Shown: positions 1 through 8,100 of the stretch, piece after piece
Layout of the letters: every line of letters starts with the position of its first letter
Numbering within the stretch: the first letter of the stretch is position 1
DNA from: Mesorhizobium sp. CAU 1732
Lineage (GTDB): Bacteria > Pseudomonadota > Alphaproteobacteria > Rhizobiales > Rhizobiaceae
NCBI RefSeq assembly: GCF_039888675.1
Contig: NZ_JBDQQR010000001.1
Location: 3,558,301-3,622,300 of the forward strand
Length of the DNA stretch: 64,000 bases
Reading direction: 5' to 3'
Notes under the pieces: model-generated
What the model saw: the letters and a program-made list of their open reading frames with translations, nothing else
The model's database searches: none
What the model was told of the DNA's origin: nothing
Translations under genes and position numbers: made by a program

Positions 1-200
1 GCCGCACGCGTGTCGGCCGACAACGCCAGCCGCGCGTCGATCAGCCGGGCGCGCTCGGCCTTGCGCCAGCGCGCGAGGTCGCCGCTCACGCTTTGCCCGC
101 CATCACAGCCGGGCGTCAGTTCATGCATGAAGCAGGGCGGCGACGCATACTGCGCAGGCGCGACCTCGCCGTCGTCCCGGTCGTTCTGCGAATCGGCCAT
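1..200 (-). CDS. 5-formyltetrahydrofolate cyclo-ligase-like protein, N-terminal part
   Basis: Only the first 66 codons are in the window; the gene continues past the left edge. It starts at an ATG (198-200) with a GGAGG-type ribosome site 4-9 bases upstream. The N-terminus has the motif SPPCFMHEL followed by WRKAERARLIDARLAL. From memory of rhizobial proteins, this leads into the Arg-rich first helix of 5-formyltetrahydrofolate cyclo-ligase, which returns 5-formyl-THF to the folate pool through 5,10-methenyl-THF. The catalytic core is outside the window. Other alphaproteobacterial proteins share the SPPCFMHE start, so the assignment is moderate only. Confidence 0.5.
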   Translation of the reverse strand, partial: MADSQNDRDDGEVAPAQYASPPCFMHELTPGCDGGQSVSGDLARWRKAERARLIDARLALSADTRA

Positions 201-486
201 GACCACCTCCATTGCAGGACGCTACCCTGCGCTGAACGCCGCCGCTATGCTGAATGCGACCTCGCCGACAACTCGGATAGGTTGTATGCGACCCATACAT
301 TGCCATAATGCGGAATGCATGAACGCAAGCCGACGAAACCACGTTTGAAGCGATGAACAATCGATCTCCGAGCGGTTTTCCATGGGAAACCGGACAGGCT
401 GATGGGCGTCGCTCCGGGCTCCGGCGGCTGGCTGCTTCTGGCAGCCACCGCCATGTCGATCGTGCAGGTGGTGCGTGTCTGGCGAA
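201..486. other. intergenic region without a convincing gene
   Basis: This stretch carries the promoter side of the minus-strand gene at the left edge. One 38-codon ORF with a hydrophobic centre (402-518, plus strand) is present, but it has no ribosome site and runs through the hairpin at 487-509. I see no tRNA, repeat or other support for a gene. Confidence 0.5.
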
Positions 487-509
487 ATCCCGCCCCTATT
501 GGGCGGGAT
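487..509 (-). terminator. hairpin terminator of yqeY
   Basis: A perfect 9-bp stem (ATCCCGCCC / GGGCGGGAT, 487-495 and 501-509) with a 5-base loop lies 19 bases beyond the stop codon of the minus-strand yqeY gene. No long T-run follows, so this is a weak intrinsic terminator or a 3'-end stabiliser. Confidence 0.6.
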
Positions 510-527
510 AAATCCTGACGGCGGAAA

Positions 528-977
528 CTAGCTCAGCAGACCCTTCACGATGCCGCTTGCCTTGGAAAAATCCATCTGGCCGGGGTACTTTTCCTTGAGC
601 ACGTTCATGCAGCGGCCCATGTCCCGCAAGCCATCGGCACCGACTTCGCCGATCACCTGCGCGCACAGCTTGCGCACATCGTCCTCGGCAAGCTGCTTGG
701 GCAGGAAGTCCTTGATGATGGCGATCTCCTCGCGCTCCTGCTCCGCCAGTTCGAGGCGGTTTCCGCTCTCGAAGGCGCGGGCCGATTCCTCGCGCTGCTT
801 CACCATCTTGGTCAGGATCTGCAGAATCTCGTCATCGCTGACCGGGTCCTTGCTGGCGCCGCGATTCGCGATGTCGCGATCCTGAATCGCGGCGTTGATC
901 AGCCTCAAAGTCGAGGTGCGCCGCTTGTCCTGGGACTTCTGTGCGGTCTTGAGTGCCTGGGCGATCTGCTCGCGCAT
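528..977 (-). CDS. yqeY: GatB/YqeY domain-containing protein
   Basis: The product is a 149-residue YqeY-type protein. The family shares the C-terminal tRNA-binding tail domain of GatB, the Asp/Glu-tRNA amidotransferase subunit, as a stand-alone unit whose role is unclear. Recognisable features are the N-terminal helix REQIAQALKTAQKSQD, the TLRLINAAIQDRDIA block and the C-terminal GADGLRDMGRCMNVLKEKYPGQMD segment. The chosen ATG (975-977) has GGAGAT about 10 bases upstream; the longer ORF upstream of it looks non-coding. It is divergent from carA, an arrangement common in rhizobia. Confidence 0.93.
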   Translation of the reverse strand: MREQIAQALKTAQKSQDKRRTSTLRLINAAIQDRDIANRGASKDPVSDDEILQILTKMVKQREESARAFESGNRLELAEQEREEIAIIKDFLPKQLAEDDVRKLCAQVIGEVGADGLRDMGRCMNVLKEKYPGQMDFSKASGIVKGLLS

Positions 978-1163
978 GGCCGTAATCTCCTGGTCGCAGC
1001 GATGCAGGTTAGCGTCGGCGCGATCTGTTCGCAAACCGTTTTGCCAAGCGTAAGCCGCTGTTTTTGTTGGTCTATGTTATTTCCCCGGCGTCAATATTGC
1101 GATCATTGACCGCTTTGGCGCCTTCGCTTATTGTCCGCCACCTGCATGGACGGAGTGTGTTTT

Positions 1164-1252
1164 GCACGGGGACAAGCCGAAATCGGCTCGACCCGTGCGT
1201 TTCGCTGCGTCATATGGCCTGCGGGCCACCGCAAATCAAGGGTGCGTCCCTT
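1164..1252 (+). promoter_or_regulatory. carA leader with two hairpins
   Basis: The region upstream of carA contains a compound hairpin. Its outer arms GCACGGG (1164-1170) and CCCGTGC (1192-1198) enclose inner arms AGCCGA (1175-1180) and TCGGCT (1183-1188). A second hairpin, AAGGG-N5-CCCTT (1238-1252), ends only 7 bases before the ribosome site. Both could form in the mRNA leader. Control of carbamoyl-phosphate synthesis by such a leader is my inference; no T-tract typical of an attenuator is present. Confidence 0.4.
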
Positions 1253-1271
1253 CACGAACGGAGACTTGGCC

Positions 1272-2486
1272 ATGGCCGATACGACTGACGCGACGATGTC
1301 CCCCTGGAAGCCGATCAAGGCCACCGCGGTTCTGGTTCTGGCCGATGGAACGGTCATCGAGGGACAGGGACTTGGCGCGGTCGGCCATGTCGTAGCCGAG
1401 GTCTGCTTCAACACCGCGTTGACCGGCTATCAGGAAATCCTCACCGACCCGTCCTACGCCAGCCAGATCGTCACCTTCACCTTCCCCCACATCGGCAATG
1501 TCGGCGCCAATGGCGAGGACATCGAGGATTTGACGCCCGCTGCCCGCACCGGCGCGGTCGGCGCGATCTTCAAGGCCGACATCACCAACCCGTCCAATTA
1601 TCGCTCAGCGGACCATCTCGATGCGTGGCTGAAGCGCCGCGGCGTGATCGCCATGAGCGGTCTCGACACCCGCGCCCTCACCGCCCTCATCCGCGAAAAG
1701 GGCACGCCGAACGCGGTCATCGCGCATGCACCCGACGGCGTCTTCGACATCGAGGCGCTGAAGGCGGCCGCGCGTGAGTGGTCCGGCCTCGTCGGTCTCG
1801 ACCTCGCCAAGGCAGCGACCTCCGGCCAGTCCTCGTCATGGAGCGAGACGCCCTGGGTCTGGGACGAAGGCTATGGCGAGCAGTCGGCCCCCTCGATGCA
1901 TGTCGTCGCGATCGACTACGGCGTCAAGCGCAACATCCTTCGCCTCATCGCCGGTCTCGGCGCGAAGGTCACCGTCGTTCCCGCCACAACCTCGGCCGAC
2001 GACATCCTCGCCATGAAGCCGGACGGCGTCTTCCTGTCGAACGGTCCCGGCGATCCGGCCGCGACCGGCGACTACGCCGTGCCGGTGATCCAGGACCTCC
2101 TGAAGGCCGATGTGCCCGTCTTCGGCATCTGCCTCGGCCACCAGATGCTGGCGCTCGCCGTCGGCGGCAAGACGGTGAAGATGCACCAGGGCCACCACGG
2201 CGCGAACCATCCGGTGAAGGACCACACCACCGGCAAGGTCGAGATCGTGTCGATGAACCACGGCTTCGCGGTGGATTCGAAGTCTCTGCCGGAAGGCGTT
2301 GAAGAGACTCACGTTTCGCTCTTCGACGGTTCCAACTGCGGCATCGCGCTCACCGGCAAGCCGGTCTTCTCCGTCCAGCATCACCCGGAAGCGTCGCCCG
2401 GCCCGCAGGATTCCCACTACCTCTTCCGCCGCTTCGCGAACCTCATCCGTGAGCGCAAGGGCGAGCCGGCTCTGGCCGAGCGCTGA
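1272..2486 (+). CDS. carA: carbamoyl-phosphate synthase small (glutaminase) subunit
   Basis: CarA hydrolyses glutamine and channels ammonia to CarB to make carbamoyl phosphate for pyrimidine and arginine synthesis. The 404-residue protein has the CPSase small-chain N-terminal domain ([30 protein letters not shown]) and a class I glutamine amidotransferase domain. The latter has SNGPGDP, the nucleophile Cys in GICLGHQ, and the catalytic His/Glu in HHPEASPG. The start at 1272 is favoured by GGAG 8 bases upstream; the ORF is open further 5' but that part looks untranslated. The partner carB lies about 17 kb away on the same strand. Confidence 0.98.
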   Translation: MADTTDATMSPWKPIKATAVLVLADGTVIEGQGLGAVGHVVAEVCFNTALTGYQEILTDPSYASQIVTFTFPHIGNVGANGEDIEDLTPAARTGAVGAIFKADITNPSNYRSADHLDAWLKRRGVIAMSGLDTRALTALIREKGTPNAVIAHAPDGVFDIEALKAAAREWSGLVGLDLAKAATSGQSSSWSETPWVWDEGYGEQSAPSMHVVAIDYGVKRNILRLIAGLGAKVTVVPATTSADDILAMKPDGVFLSNGPGDPAATGDYAVPVIQDLLKADVPVFGICLGHQMLALAVGGKTVKMHQGHHGANHPVKDHTTGKVEIVSMNHGFAVDSKSLPEGVEETHVSLFDGSNCGIALTGKPVFSVQHHPEASPGPQDSHYLFRRFANLIRERKGEPALAER

Positions 2487-2489
2487 GGT

Positions 2490-2804
2490 TCAGAAATTCC
2501 GGGCGCTGTCGCTGCGCAGCGGCTCCCAGACGCTGATCTCGCGCTCGCCCTCCAGAAGTTCGGGCAGCGCCGCATGCCACTCCGCGCGGTAAGGCCGCGC
2601 GAGTTGCACGTTCACCACGTCGTCGTGATCCGCCCAGGTTTCGTGCAGAAGGTAGCGGCCGGGGCGTTCGGGGTCGCGATGCAGCGTGGCGTTGATATAA
2701 GTTTCCTCCACGCGCATGGCGTCGAGCACCCCGTTGAGCAGGGACAGGAAGCGCGCCTCCTGCCCCTGCCGCACGGTGAATCCGATGATGTAGGTCACGC
2801 TCAT
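2490..2804 (-). CDS. antibiotic biosynthesis monooxygenase (ABM)-type protein
   Basis: This 104-residue protein has the ferredoxin-like ABM/quinol monooxygenase fold signature: a first strand (YIIGFTVRQGQEARFL), a central strand (INATLHRDPERPGRYLLHETWAD) and a helix ending in the dimer strand. These dimeric proteins oxidise quinols or act as small stress enzymes without a cofactor. The start has GGAG 8 bases upstream. It is convergent with carA and nearly abuts it (3-base gap). The substrate cannot be told. Confidence 0.8.
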   Translation of the reverse strand: MSVTYIIGFTVRQGQEARFLSLLNGVLDAMRVEETYINATLHRDPERPGRYLLHETWADHDDVVNVQLARPYRAEWHAALPELLEGEREISVWEPLRSDSARNF

Positions 2805-2895
2805 GCCAATTCTCCTTCGCTGGCGTCCGTTGCAAAGGACATGCACCAGCGAAGGAATGAACGCGATTACCTGTCAGGTCATATCGGCAGGTTGA

Positions 2896-3801
2896 TCACA
2901 CCGGGTTGTTGAACGTGTCGCAATCCGCCAGGCGGCCATTCGCGAACCCGTTCTGGAACCATGTCGCGCGCTGTTCCGACGTTCCGTGGTTGAAACTCTC
3001 CGGCACGACATAGCCCTGCGTGCGGCGCTGCAGCGTGTCGTCGCCGATCTGGTGCGCGGCGTTGAGCGCTTCCTCGATGTCGCCCTCTTCCAGCAAACCC
3101 TTCTGATCGGTGAAGTGCGCCCAGATGCCGGCGAAGCAATCCGCCTGCAACTCGACGCGGATCGACATCTCGTTCGCCTCGGTCTGGCTCATGGCCTGCC
3201 GCTGGCGGTTGAATTCCGGCAGCACGCCGATCAGGTTCTGGACGTGATGGCCGACCTCGTGCGCCACCACATAGGCCTGCGCGAAGTCGCCCGACGCGCC
3301 GAAGCGCTGCGACAGCTCGTCGAAGAAATCGGTATCCAGATAGAGCCTGCTGTCGCCCGGACAGTAGAACGGGCCTGACGCCGACGAGGCGAAGCCGCAG
3401 GCCGACTGAACCTGCCCCGCGAAGAGCACGAGCGCCGGCTCGCGATAGGTCTGGCCTTCCGCCTGGAAGATGCCGTTCCAGACGTCCTCCGTTTCGGCCA
3501 GCACGACGGACACGAACTGGGCCTGCTCATCGGTCGGACGGTCGCCCGTCGCGCCATCCCGGCTGATCTGCGGATTGGTGGCCGGCCCGCCGCCTTCGAG
3601 GATCTGCATCGGATCGATGCCGCATGCGCGCAGCACGAAGAACAGCACGATCAGGATGACGATGCCCGAAAGGCCGCCACCGCCGACGCCACGACCGAGC
3701 GGAATCTGGATCGGACGCCCGGACCGGCCGAAGCCTCCACCGCCGCCCTGCCCGCGGCGATCCTCGACATTGCTACTTTCCCGACGGCCTCTCCAACGCA
3801 T
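2896..3801 (-). CDS. neutral zinc metallopeptidase, YpfJ/KPN_02809 family
   Basis: The 301-residue protein has a Gly-rich cytosolic N-terminus (residues 18-45), one membrane helix (about 45-60) and a periplasmic zinc metallopeptidase domain. The zincin motif HEVGHH is at 181-186, and ELQADCFAGIWA (217-228) supplies the third metal ligand region. Paired cysteines (CGF, YCPGD) resemble those in the family. Family members are little-characterised envelope proteases. The start has GGGAAG 6 bases upstream. It is probably monocistronic. Confidence 0.92.
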   Translation of the reverse strand: MRWRGRRESSNVEDRRGQGGGGGFGRSGRPIQIPLGRGVGGGGLSGIVILIVLFFVLRACGIDPMQILEGGGPATNPQISRDGATGDRPTDEQAQFVSVVLAETEDVWNGIFQAEGQTYREPALVLFAGQVQSACGFASSASGPFYCPGDSRLYLDTDFFDELSQRFGASGDFAQAYVVAHEVGHHVQNLIGVLPEFNRQRQAMSQTEANEMSIRVELQADCFAGIWAHFTDQKGLLEEGDIEEALNAAHQIGDDTLQRRTQGYVVPESFNHGTSEQRATWFQNGFANGRLADCDTFNNPV

Positions 3802-3984
3802 CTGCGCTTCCCTCGATATGCGGCATCGCCACCGGGCGTTCGCCGTCGTTCATGGATCGAAATTAGCGCAAGCCGAGAGCCCGCGAAAGTGTCCATGCGC
3901 GCAACGCATGAACACGGGCGCGGTTCCGCTCCACGACCGCCGAGAGAGCGCCGGAACGCGGCCGCTTCCCCACTGCGCCGGACC

Positions 3985-4158
3985 TCAGTCCCCGCCGCGC
4001 CGGTCCGAGCTCATCGCGCGTTCCTCGAAGCGCTCCGCGCCCTTCTTCAGGTCGGAGCCCTTCTGCGCCTCGACCTTGCGCTCTTCCGTCTCGGCAGCCT
4101 TCTTGAGCCCCGCTGCGGCGTCCTTGCCCTTTTTGGTGGGTGCGTTCTCGACGGCCAT
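3985..4158 (-). CDS. small charged hypothetical protein
   Basis: A 57-residue, highly charged, Lys/Glu/Ala-rich protein with predicted helix from residue 12 to 48 and no Cys, signal peptide or membrane segment. I do not recognise a family. Support for a real gene comes from GGAGGA six bases before the ATG at 4158. An earlier in-frame ATG (4164) overlaps that site and is less likely to be used. It lies alone between the metallopeptidase and the next gene. Confidence 0.5.
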   Translation of the reverse strand: MAVENAPTKKGKDAAAGLKKAAETEERKVEAQKGSDLKKGAERFEERAMSSDRRGGD

Positions 4159-4302
4159 GACCATTCCTCCGCTGGCGGATGATCCCGCCTGACAGGAAGA
4201 ATGCGCAGCGGGCAACAGCGTTCCGCCCGGCGCTGTCTAGCGCCAGGCCGTGAAACCAAAAATGCGCAATGACCGAGATGGGGTGAAAAGCGCACCGGCA
4301 GG

Positions 4303-4755
4303 TCATGAGGTGTCGTGGGCCGGATGCGGTGCGCCGGGGACGAGCGCCACGAGCCGCGACAGAACGGCAAGCGCGTCGCGAAGCGCCGGCATCCGACATG
4401 CTAGCATCCGACTGGGCGGCACCGCGGCAGGTTCGCCGCCGATCCGCCTGCACGCGGCGGAGAGCCGCCTTGCCTGCCGGTCGAGCAGCCTTGCCAGCGC
4501 GCGAAGGCTGATTGCGAGACGCACGGCATCCGCAGGGCCTGTGCCCGCCGGGAGGATCGGCATCGACGCGGCGTCCGGGCCGCCGGCGAAGTCGCGCGCC
4601 ACGGCCTCGGCCTGCCGCAGGAACCACAGGACCAGGCGTCGCACGGCGGGGGAGCGGCCGGAGGCGCGCTCGGCCAGAACCGCAAGCGTGCAGAGCATGG
4701 CGACGATGCGGCCGAGTGCTGCCCGTTCCTCCTCCATCGCCCGCTTCCAGTCCAT
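4303..4755 (-). CDS. conserved hypothetical protein of rhizobia
   Basis: A 150-residue, Arg/Ala/Leu-rich, mainly helical protein beginning MDWKRAMEEERAALGRIVAML. The pattern of an N-terminal W..A......AL.RI.AML helix followed by LRRLVLWFLRQAEAVARD resembles a short uncharacterised protein that I recall from many Rhizobiales genomes. No function is known. GGAG lies 8 bases before the chosen ATG; the 27 codons further upstream look non-coding. Confidence 0.7.
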   Translation of the reverse strand: MDWKRAMEEERAALGRIVAMLCTLAVLAERASGRSPAVRRLVLWFLRQAEAVARDFAGGPDAASMPILPAGTGPADAVRLAISLRALARLLDRQARRLSAACRRIGGEPAAVPPSRMLACRMPALRDALAVLSRLVALVPGAPHPAHDTS

Positions 4756-4955
4756 CGCCGCCACTCCGTTGTGAAGCAGGCATTGTCGGGGAGGCGCGGA
4801 GGGAGGTGGACAGAATTTATGGCAGATTGCTGACACATGCTGACACCGTGATGTGTATGGGCGTGGCCAAAAGCGGTTGTGGAAAAGGGACGGCGGTTGT
4901 GGGGTGGGTTGCTGACCGGCAGCTTTGTTGTGAAATCAGATAGATAGCTGCCGCG

Positions 4956-5855
4956 TCACCGACACCGGACTATGATTACGCCCGCTGTCGCGATCAGCAG
5001 CATTCCGATCACTTCGCTCCAGGTGGGTGTCTGCGACAGTAGGAGGAAGCTCCAAAGTGCCGCGAACGGCAGATAGGCGTTATCGAATACGCCGATCGTC
5101 GTTGCGGAAGCAAGTTGATAGGCTTTGGCAACGGCGACTTCGATAACCGGATGCATAAGTGCCAGAAAGAGGATCAGCCCCCAATCGGCTGGTTGGAGTC
5201 TTGGCCAAGCGGAGAACACGAAACCCTCCGCATGCGTCGGAGCAAGAACCAACAGCGTAAGGACGCCAATCGCCCCACAGATCACGAGCACGAGATTGAG
5301 ATTCAGCGCCAGCGTGACGGGATCCTCATTTTGGCACCGGCGGCCTGTAACAAGTGCTGCGATCGCGTAGAGAAATGCTGCTGCGATGGCCAAGAGGGCA
5401 ACCGGGGATGGCTCGCTGCCCCATGGGTTGACGGCGACTAGGACGCCGAAAAAGGCTATCGCAACCGCCGCTGCCTTGGCCAGTCCGATCGCCTCCCCGA
5501 ACACAACTCTTGATAAAAGCGCCATCCAGACGGGGGCCGTGTAGTAGCAGGCGGCAGCGAGCGAGAGCGACATGAACGGGAGTGCCGCGTAATAGCTGAT
5601 CCACATTCCAGCAAGGCACAGACTGCGGACCCAAACCCACCGCGACCCCAAGAGGCTGATGCGTTGCGAGCGGCTCGAAAATGCCGAGACGAAAGCCAAG
5701 ATGCAAAGTATTGCAAATGTCGATCGGAGAAACACAAGTTGCGCCAGCGCAAGGCGCTCTCCGGCACCTTTGACCAAGGCATCGGACAAAGCGAGCAACA
5801 GCACCGCGACGAGGATGCTGAAGATGCCGACATTGCGCGTGGCGAGCTTGTCCAT
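4956..5855 (-). CDS. EamA/DMT-family transporter
   Basis: The 299-residue protein is built from two EamA repeats with about ten membrane helices. These drug/metabolite transporter proteins usually export amino acids or metabolites across the inner membrane. Features include an N-terminal ILVAVLLLALSDALVKG helix, FLRSTFAILCILAF, and the second-repeat segment HPVIEVAVAKAYQLASATTIG. The ATG at 5855 is used in preference to a TTG 11 codons upstream; AAGGA is about 12 bases before it. It is divergent from the LysR gene at 5942, its likely regulator. Confidence 0.93.
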   Translation of the reverse strand: MDKLATRNVGIFSILVAVLLLALSDALVKGAGERLALAQLVFLRSTFAILCILAFVSAFSSRSQRISLLGSRWVWVRSLCLAGMWISYYAALPFMSLSLAAACYYTAPVWMALLSRVVFGEAIGLAKAAAVAIAFFGVLVAVNPWGSEPSPVALLAIAAAFLYAIAALVTGRRCQNEDPVTLALNLNLVLVICGAIGVLTLLVLAPTHAEGFVFSAWPRLQPADWGLILFLALMHPVIEVAVAKAYQLASATTIGVFDNAYLPFAALWSFLLLSQTPTWSEVIGMLLIATAGVIIVRCR

Positions 5856-5941
5856 AGGCTTCTCATTCCTTTGAAGCCTACTGATCAATGCATGAGGGTC
5901 GTGTTAAATGAAAAATCCCACATCAACCATGAGCCTACGGA

Positions 5942-6844
5942 ATGGAAAACTCTCTTCGCAGTCTTCCCTCGCTGTCGAGGCTGAGACCCTTCGAGGCGGC
6001 CGCGAGGCTGGAAAGCTTCACGCGCGCGGCGACGGAGCTTGGCCTCACACAGACGGCGGTGAGCAAGCAGATCGCAGCCCTCGAGCTGGAACTCGGCGCA
6101 CTCCTTTTTGACCGGAGGAATCGCGCGGTATTTTTGACGGATGAGGGCAGGCGCTTCGGGCGGGTCGTGTCGGCCGCGCTTGCCGACATCGCGGCTGAAG
6201 CTTCTCTTTTGAGCGATCATCGCAAGTCGACTGGGGTGGTCCTTCACTGCCAGCTATGCGAAGCAATCTATTGGTTGATGCCCCGGCTTTCGGACTTTCA
6301 CGAGCGCCATCCGTCGGTGGAGGTCCGCATCGTGACGTCGGTGGAACCGATCACCAAAGCCAGCAAACCTTTCGATATCGCCATCCAGTCAACTGGCCGT
6401 CCCTCTGGTGCAACTCAACTGCTGTTCACCGCACCCGACGAAATTTATCCGGTCTGCGCGCCAGGCTTGATCGATGATCGAGCATTGCCGCTTTCTCCGG
6501 GTGACCTGAACGCGTTCCCACTGCTCGCGCACCGGGTGTCTCCGCAGGAGTGGATGGAGTGGCAGGACTGGTTCGTTGCAATCGGAGTGGCCGGGCCACG
6601 CGCTCGGTTGGTCACCTTCGACAGTTTCCCGTTAACGCTCCAAGCAGCGATCGCCGGGCGCGGCATGGCGCTTGGATGGGACCGAACCGTCGGCAATCTT
6701 GTCGCTGAGGGAAAGCTCGTCCGCCCGTGCGCGGAAAGCGTTCGTCGACCATCCGACATATCGGTTTTCCGAGGCTCACGGCGTGGTCCACGCAAGGCTG
6801 TTCAAGCGCTGCGAGAATGGCTGGAGCAGCAACTAATCGACTGA
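5942..6844 (+). CDS. LysR-family transcriptional regulator, GcvA-like
   Basis: The 300-residue protein has an N-terminal winged helix-turn-helix (LRPFEAAARLESFTRAATELGLTQ-type motif at about residues 14-40, then AVSKQIAALE and LFDRRNR) and a substrate-binding-like effector domain. The opening SLPSLSRLRPFEAAARL is typical of the GcvA subgroup. It is divergent from the EamA exporter, with 86 bases between the starts, so it probably controls that gene and itself. The inducer is unknown. Confidence 0.95.
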   Translation: MENSLRSLPSLSRLRPFEAAARLESFTRAATELGLTQTAVSKQIAALELELGALLFDRRNRAVFLTDEGRRFGRVVSAALADIAAEASLLSDHRKSTGVVLHCQLCEAIYWLMPRLSDFHERHPSVEVRIVTSVEPITKASKPFDIAIQSTGRPSGATQLLFTAPDEIYPVCAPGLIDDRALPLSPGDLNAFPLLAHRVSPQEWMEWQDWFVAIGVAGPRARLVTFDSFPLTLQAAIAGRGMALGWDRTVGNLVAEGKLVRPCAESVRRPSDISVFRGSRRGPRKAVQALREWLEQQLID

Positions 6845-6968
6845 CGGTCGTGCCCGCTTTCCGGCAGTGCTACCGAAGCCGGGAAAGTCTACAATGGGGT
6901 CGTTTCCGACCGAGACGTTCAGATTGAGGCCTAACTTAACTCACGCCCAAACGAGCCCGCCCACATCG

Positions 6969-6983
6969 TTAATCAACTGTTAA
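6969..6983 (+). promoter_or_regulatory. CtrA-type box TTAA-N7-TTAA
   Basis: The sequence TTAA-TCAACTG-TTAA followed by AC matches the consensus of the alphaproteobacterial cell-cycle regulator CtrA (TTAA-N7-TTAA). It lies 55 bases before the ATG of the short ORF at 7039 and 124 bases after the end of the LysR gene. Chance occurrence is possible, but both half-sites are perfect in a GC-rich sequence. Confidence 0.45.
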
Positions 6984-7038
6984 ACCGCTTCACGCTAGCG
7001 TCCGGCATGCACCACAAAAGAGCCCGCCGCGACGAACG

Positions 7039-7290
7039 ATGAACGGCCTGACCCCGCTGATCGACCTGGCCACGCAACGCAGCCTCGACCTGTTCTTCAG
7101 GGTCGGCCAGGGTTATCTCGCGCGCTCCGATCGCGACGCCGCGCAGAAGCAGCCGGGCTGGGGCCTCAGCCCGATCGGCGTCCAGTCCCGAGCCGAAGCC
7201 CGCATCGTAGTGACCCTCGGCCACAAGCCCCGCGACGGCGTGCTCCACGCATGGCCCGGCGGCAATCCGAAGACGCGTCAGCCTATGTAG
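7039..7290 (+). CDS. hypothetical short protein
   Basis: An 83-residue ORF beginning MNGLTPLIDLATQRSLDLFF, of no family I can name. It lacks a clear ribosome site. However, a preceding 11-codon reading frame (7007-7042, MHHKRARRDER) ends in an ATGA overlap with its start, which would allow translational coupling, and the CtrA-type box lies upstream. It overlaps the 3' end of the convergent fic gene by 13 bases. It could be a real small gene or a chance ORF. Confidence 0.4.
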   Translation: MNGLTPLIDLATQRSLDLFFRVGQGYLARSDRDAAQKQPGWGLSPIGVQSRAEARIVVTLGHKPRDGVLHAWPGGNPKTRQPM

Positions 7291-7853
7291 GCCTGGATCA
7301 ACGCCGCGAGGGACGCTTCACTTTCCACGAAGCTTTCCACCATTGCCGACAAAACACGTTCGGGGTCGAGGACCTCATCGTCAACCTCGAAGCCGGAATT
7401 CGCGGCGAGTAGGGTCAGGAATGTGAGCTGGGTGCGCCCGTTGCCTTCGCGAAACGGGTGTGTGGCGTTGATGTCGGCGAGCAATTTTGCGGTTTTCCGG
7501 GCGAAAATATCGGGCGGCGCGGCGCTCAGCGCGTCAGGGTCTCCGTACAGGTCGAACGCCTTCGTCAGCCAGTCCATGATATATTCCGGGTAGCAGAACC
7601 AGTTGCCCCCCTTGCCGATACGGATCGTGCGAATCTCGCCAGCCCAAACGTACACATCCTGGAACAGGTGATGGTGCAGGCTGCGATAGTGGGAGACGTC
7701 GAGATTTCCGGCAGGAAGGGGCTCGTTCGCCCGTATCAGGAACAGTCCGAGCTCGGCTTCGTCGAGTTCGGACTGATCATGAATGTCGAGAAGATTCCGC
7801 AGGACCGTTGAGCCGGGATAGCAAAGCGGATCGTTCTCGGCAACATAGGGCAC
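7278..7853 (-). CDS. Fic/DOC family protein (probable AMP-transferase toxin)
   Basis: The 191-residue protein has the canonical Fic motif HPFREGNGR in its C-terminal half, preceded by the flap region and the LHHHLFQDVYVWAGEIR segment typical of small Fic toxins. Fic enzymes transfer AMP to target proteins such as gyrase and topoisomerase IV in bacterial toxin-antitoxin pairs. The motif is intact, so activity is expected. Translation starts at GTG (7851-7853). It sits 6 bases after the stop of the small upstream gene, its probable antitoxin. The N-terminus begins directly with the core fold and has no inhibitory helix of its own. Confidence 0.93.
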   Translation of the reverse strand: MPYVAENDPLCYPGSTVLRNLLDIHDQSELDEAELGLFLIRANEPLPAGNLDVSHYRSLHHHLFQDVYVWAGEIRTIRIGKGGNWFCYPEYIMDWLTKAFDLYGDPDALSAAPPDIFARKTAKLLADINATHPFREGNGRTQLTFLTLLAANSGFEVDDEVLDPERVLSAMVESFVESEASLAALIQAYIG

Positions 7854-7859
7854 GCGCTT

Positions 7860-8057
7860 CTATCTCTTGCGAAGGGTTTCCTTGATCAAAGACCGGCGCT
7901 CGTCGCTGGTGAGGAATTTGCCGGACGCATCGCGCACCACATGGCTCATACGTTCGGACAGGTGCAGTCCTTCGACGGCACTGATTTTCTCGCCGCGCTT
8001 GCTGGTCAGGACAAAGCGGCCGGATTTGGCCTCGCGCATGATTTTGGTGTTTTTCAT
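7860..8057 (-). CDS. probable antitoxin of the Fic toxin
   Basis: A 65-residue basic protein directly upstream of fic on the same strand. The inhibitory motif of known Fic antitoxins is S/T-x-x-x-E-G/N. This protein has SAVEGLHLSERM, where the Ser is one position closer to the Glu than in the consensus, so it is an imperfect match. Of two nearby ATGs, the second (8057) is preferred because AAGG stands 8 bases before it. The antitoxin role rests mainly on size and position. No other family was recognised. Confidence 0.6.
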   Translation of the reverse strand: MKNTKIMREAKSGRFVLTSKRGEKISAVEGLHLSERMSHVVRDASGKFLTSDERRSLIKETLRKR

Positions 8058-8100
8058 GGACATAACCTTACACCGCAAGCACGAGCCCGGCAAAGAAATC

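Noticed and set aside
402..518. Small ORF MGVAPGSGGWLLLAATAMSIV...
   Set aside because: It has no ribosome site and overlaps the yqeY terminator hairpin; the hydrophobic stretch alone is not enough.
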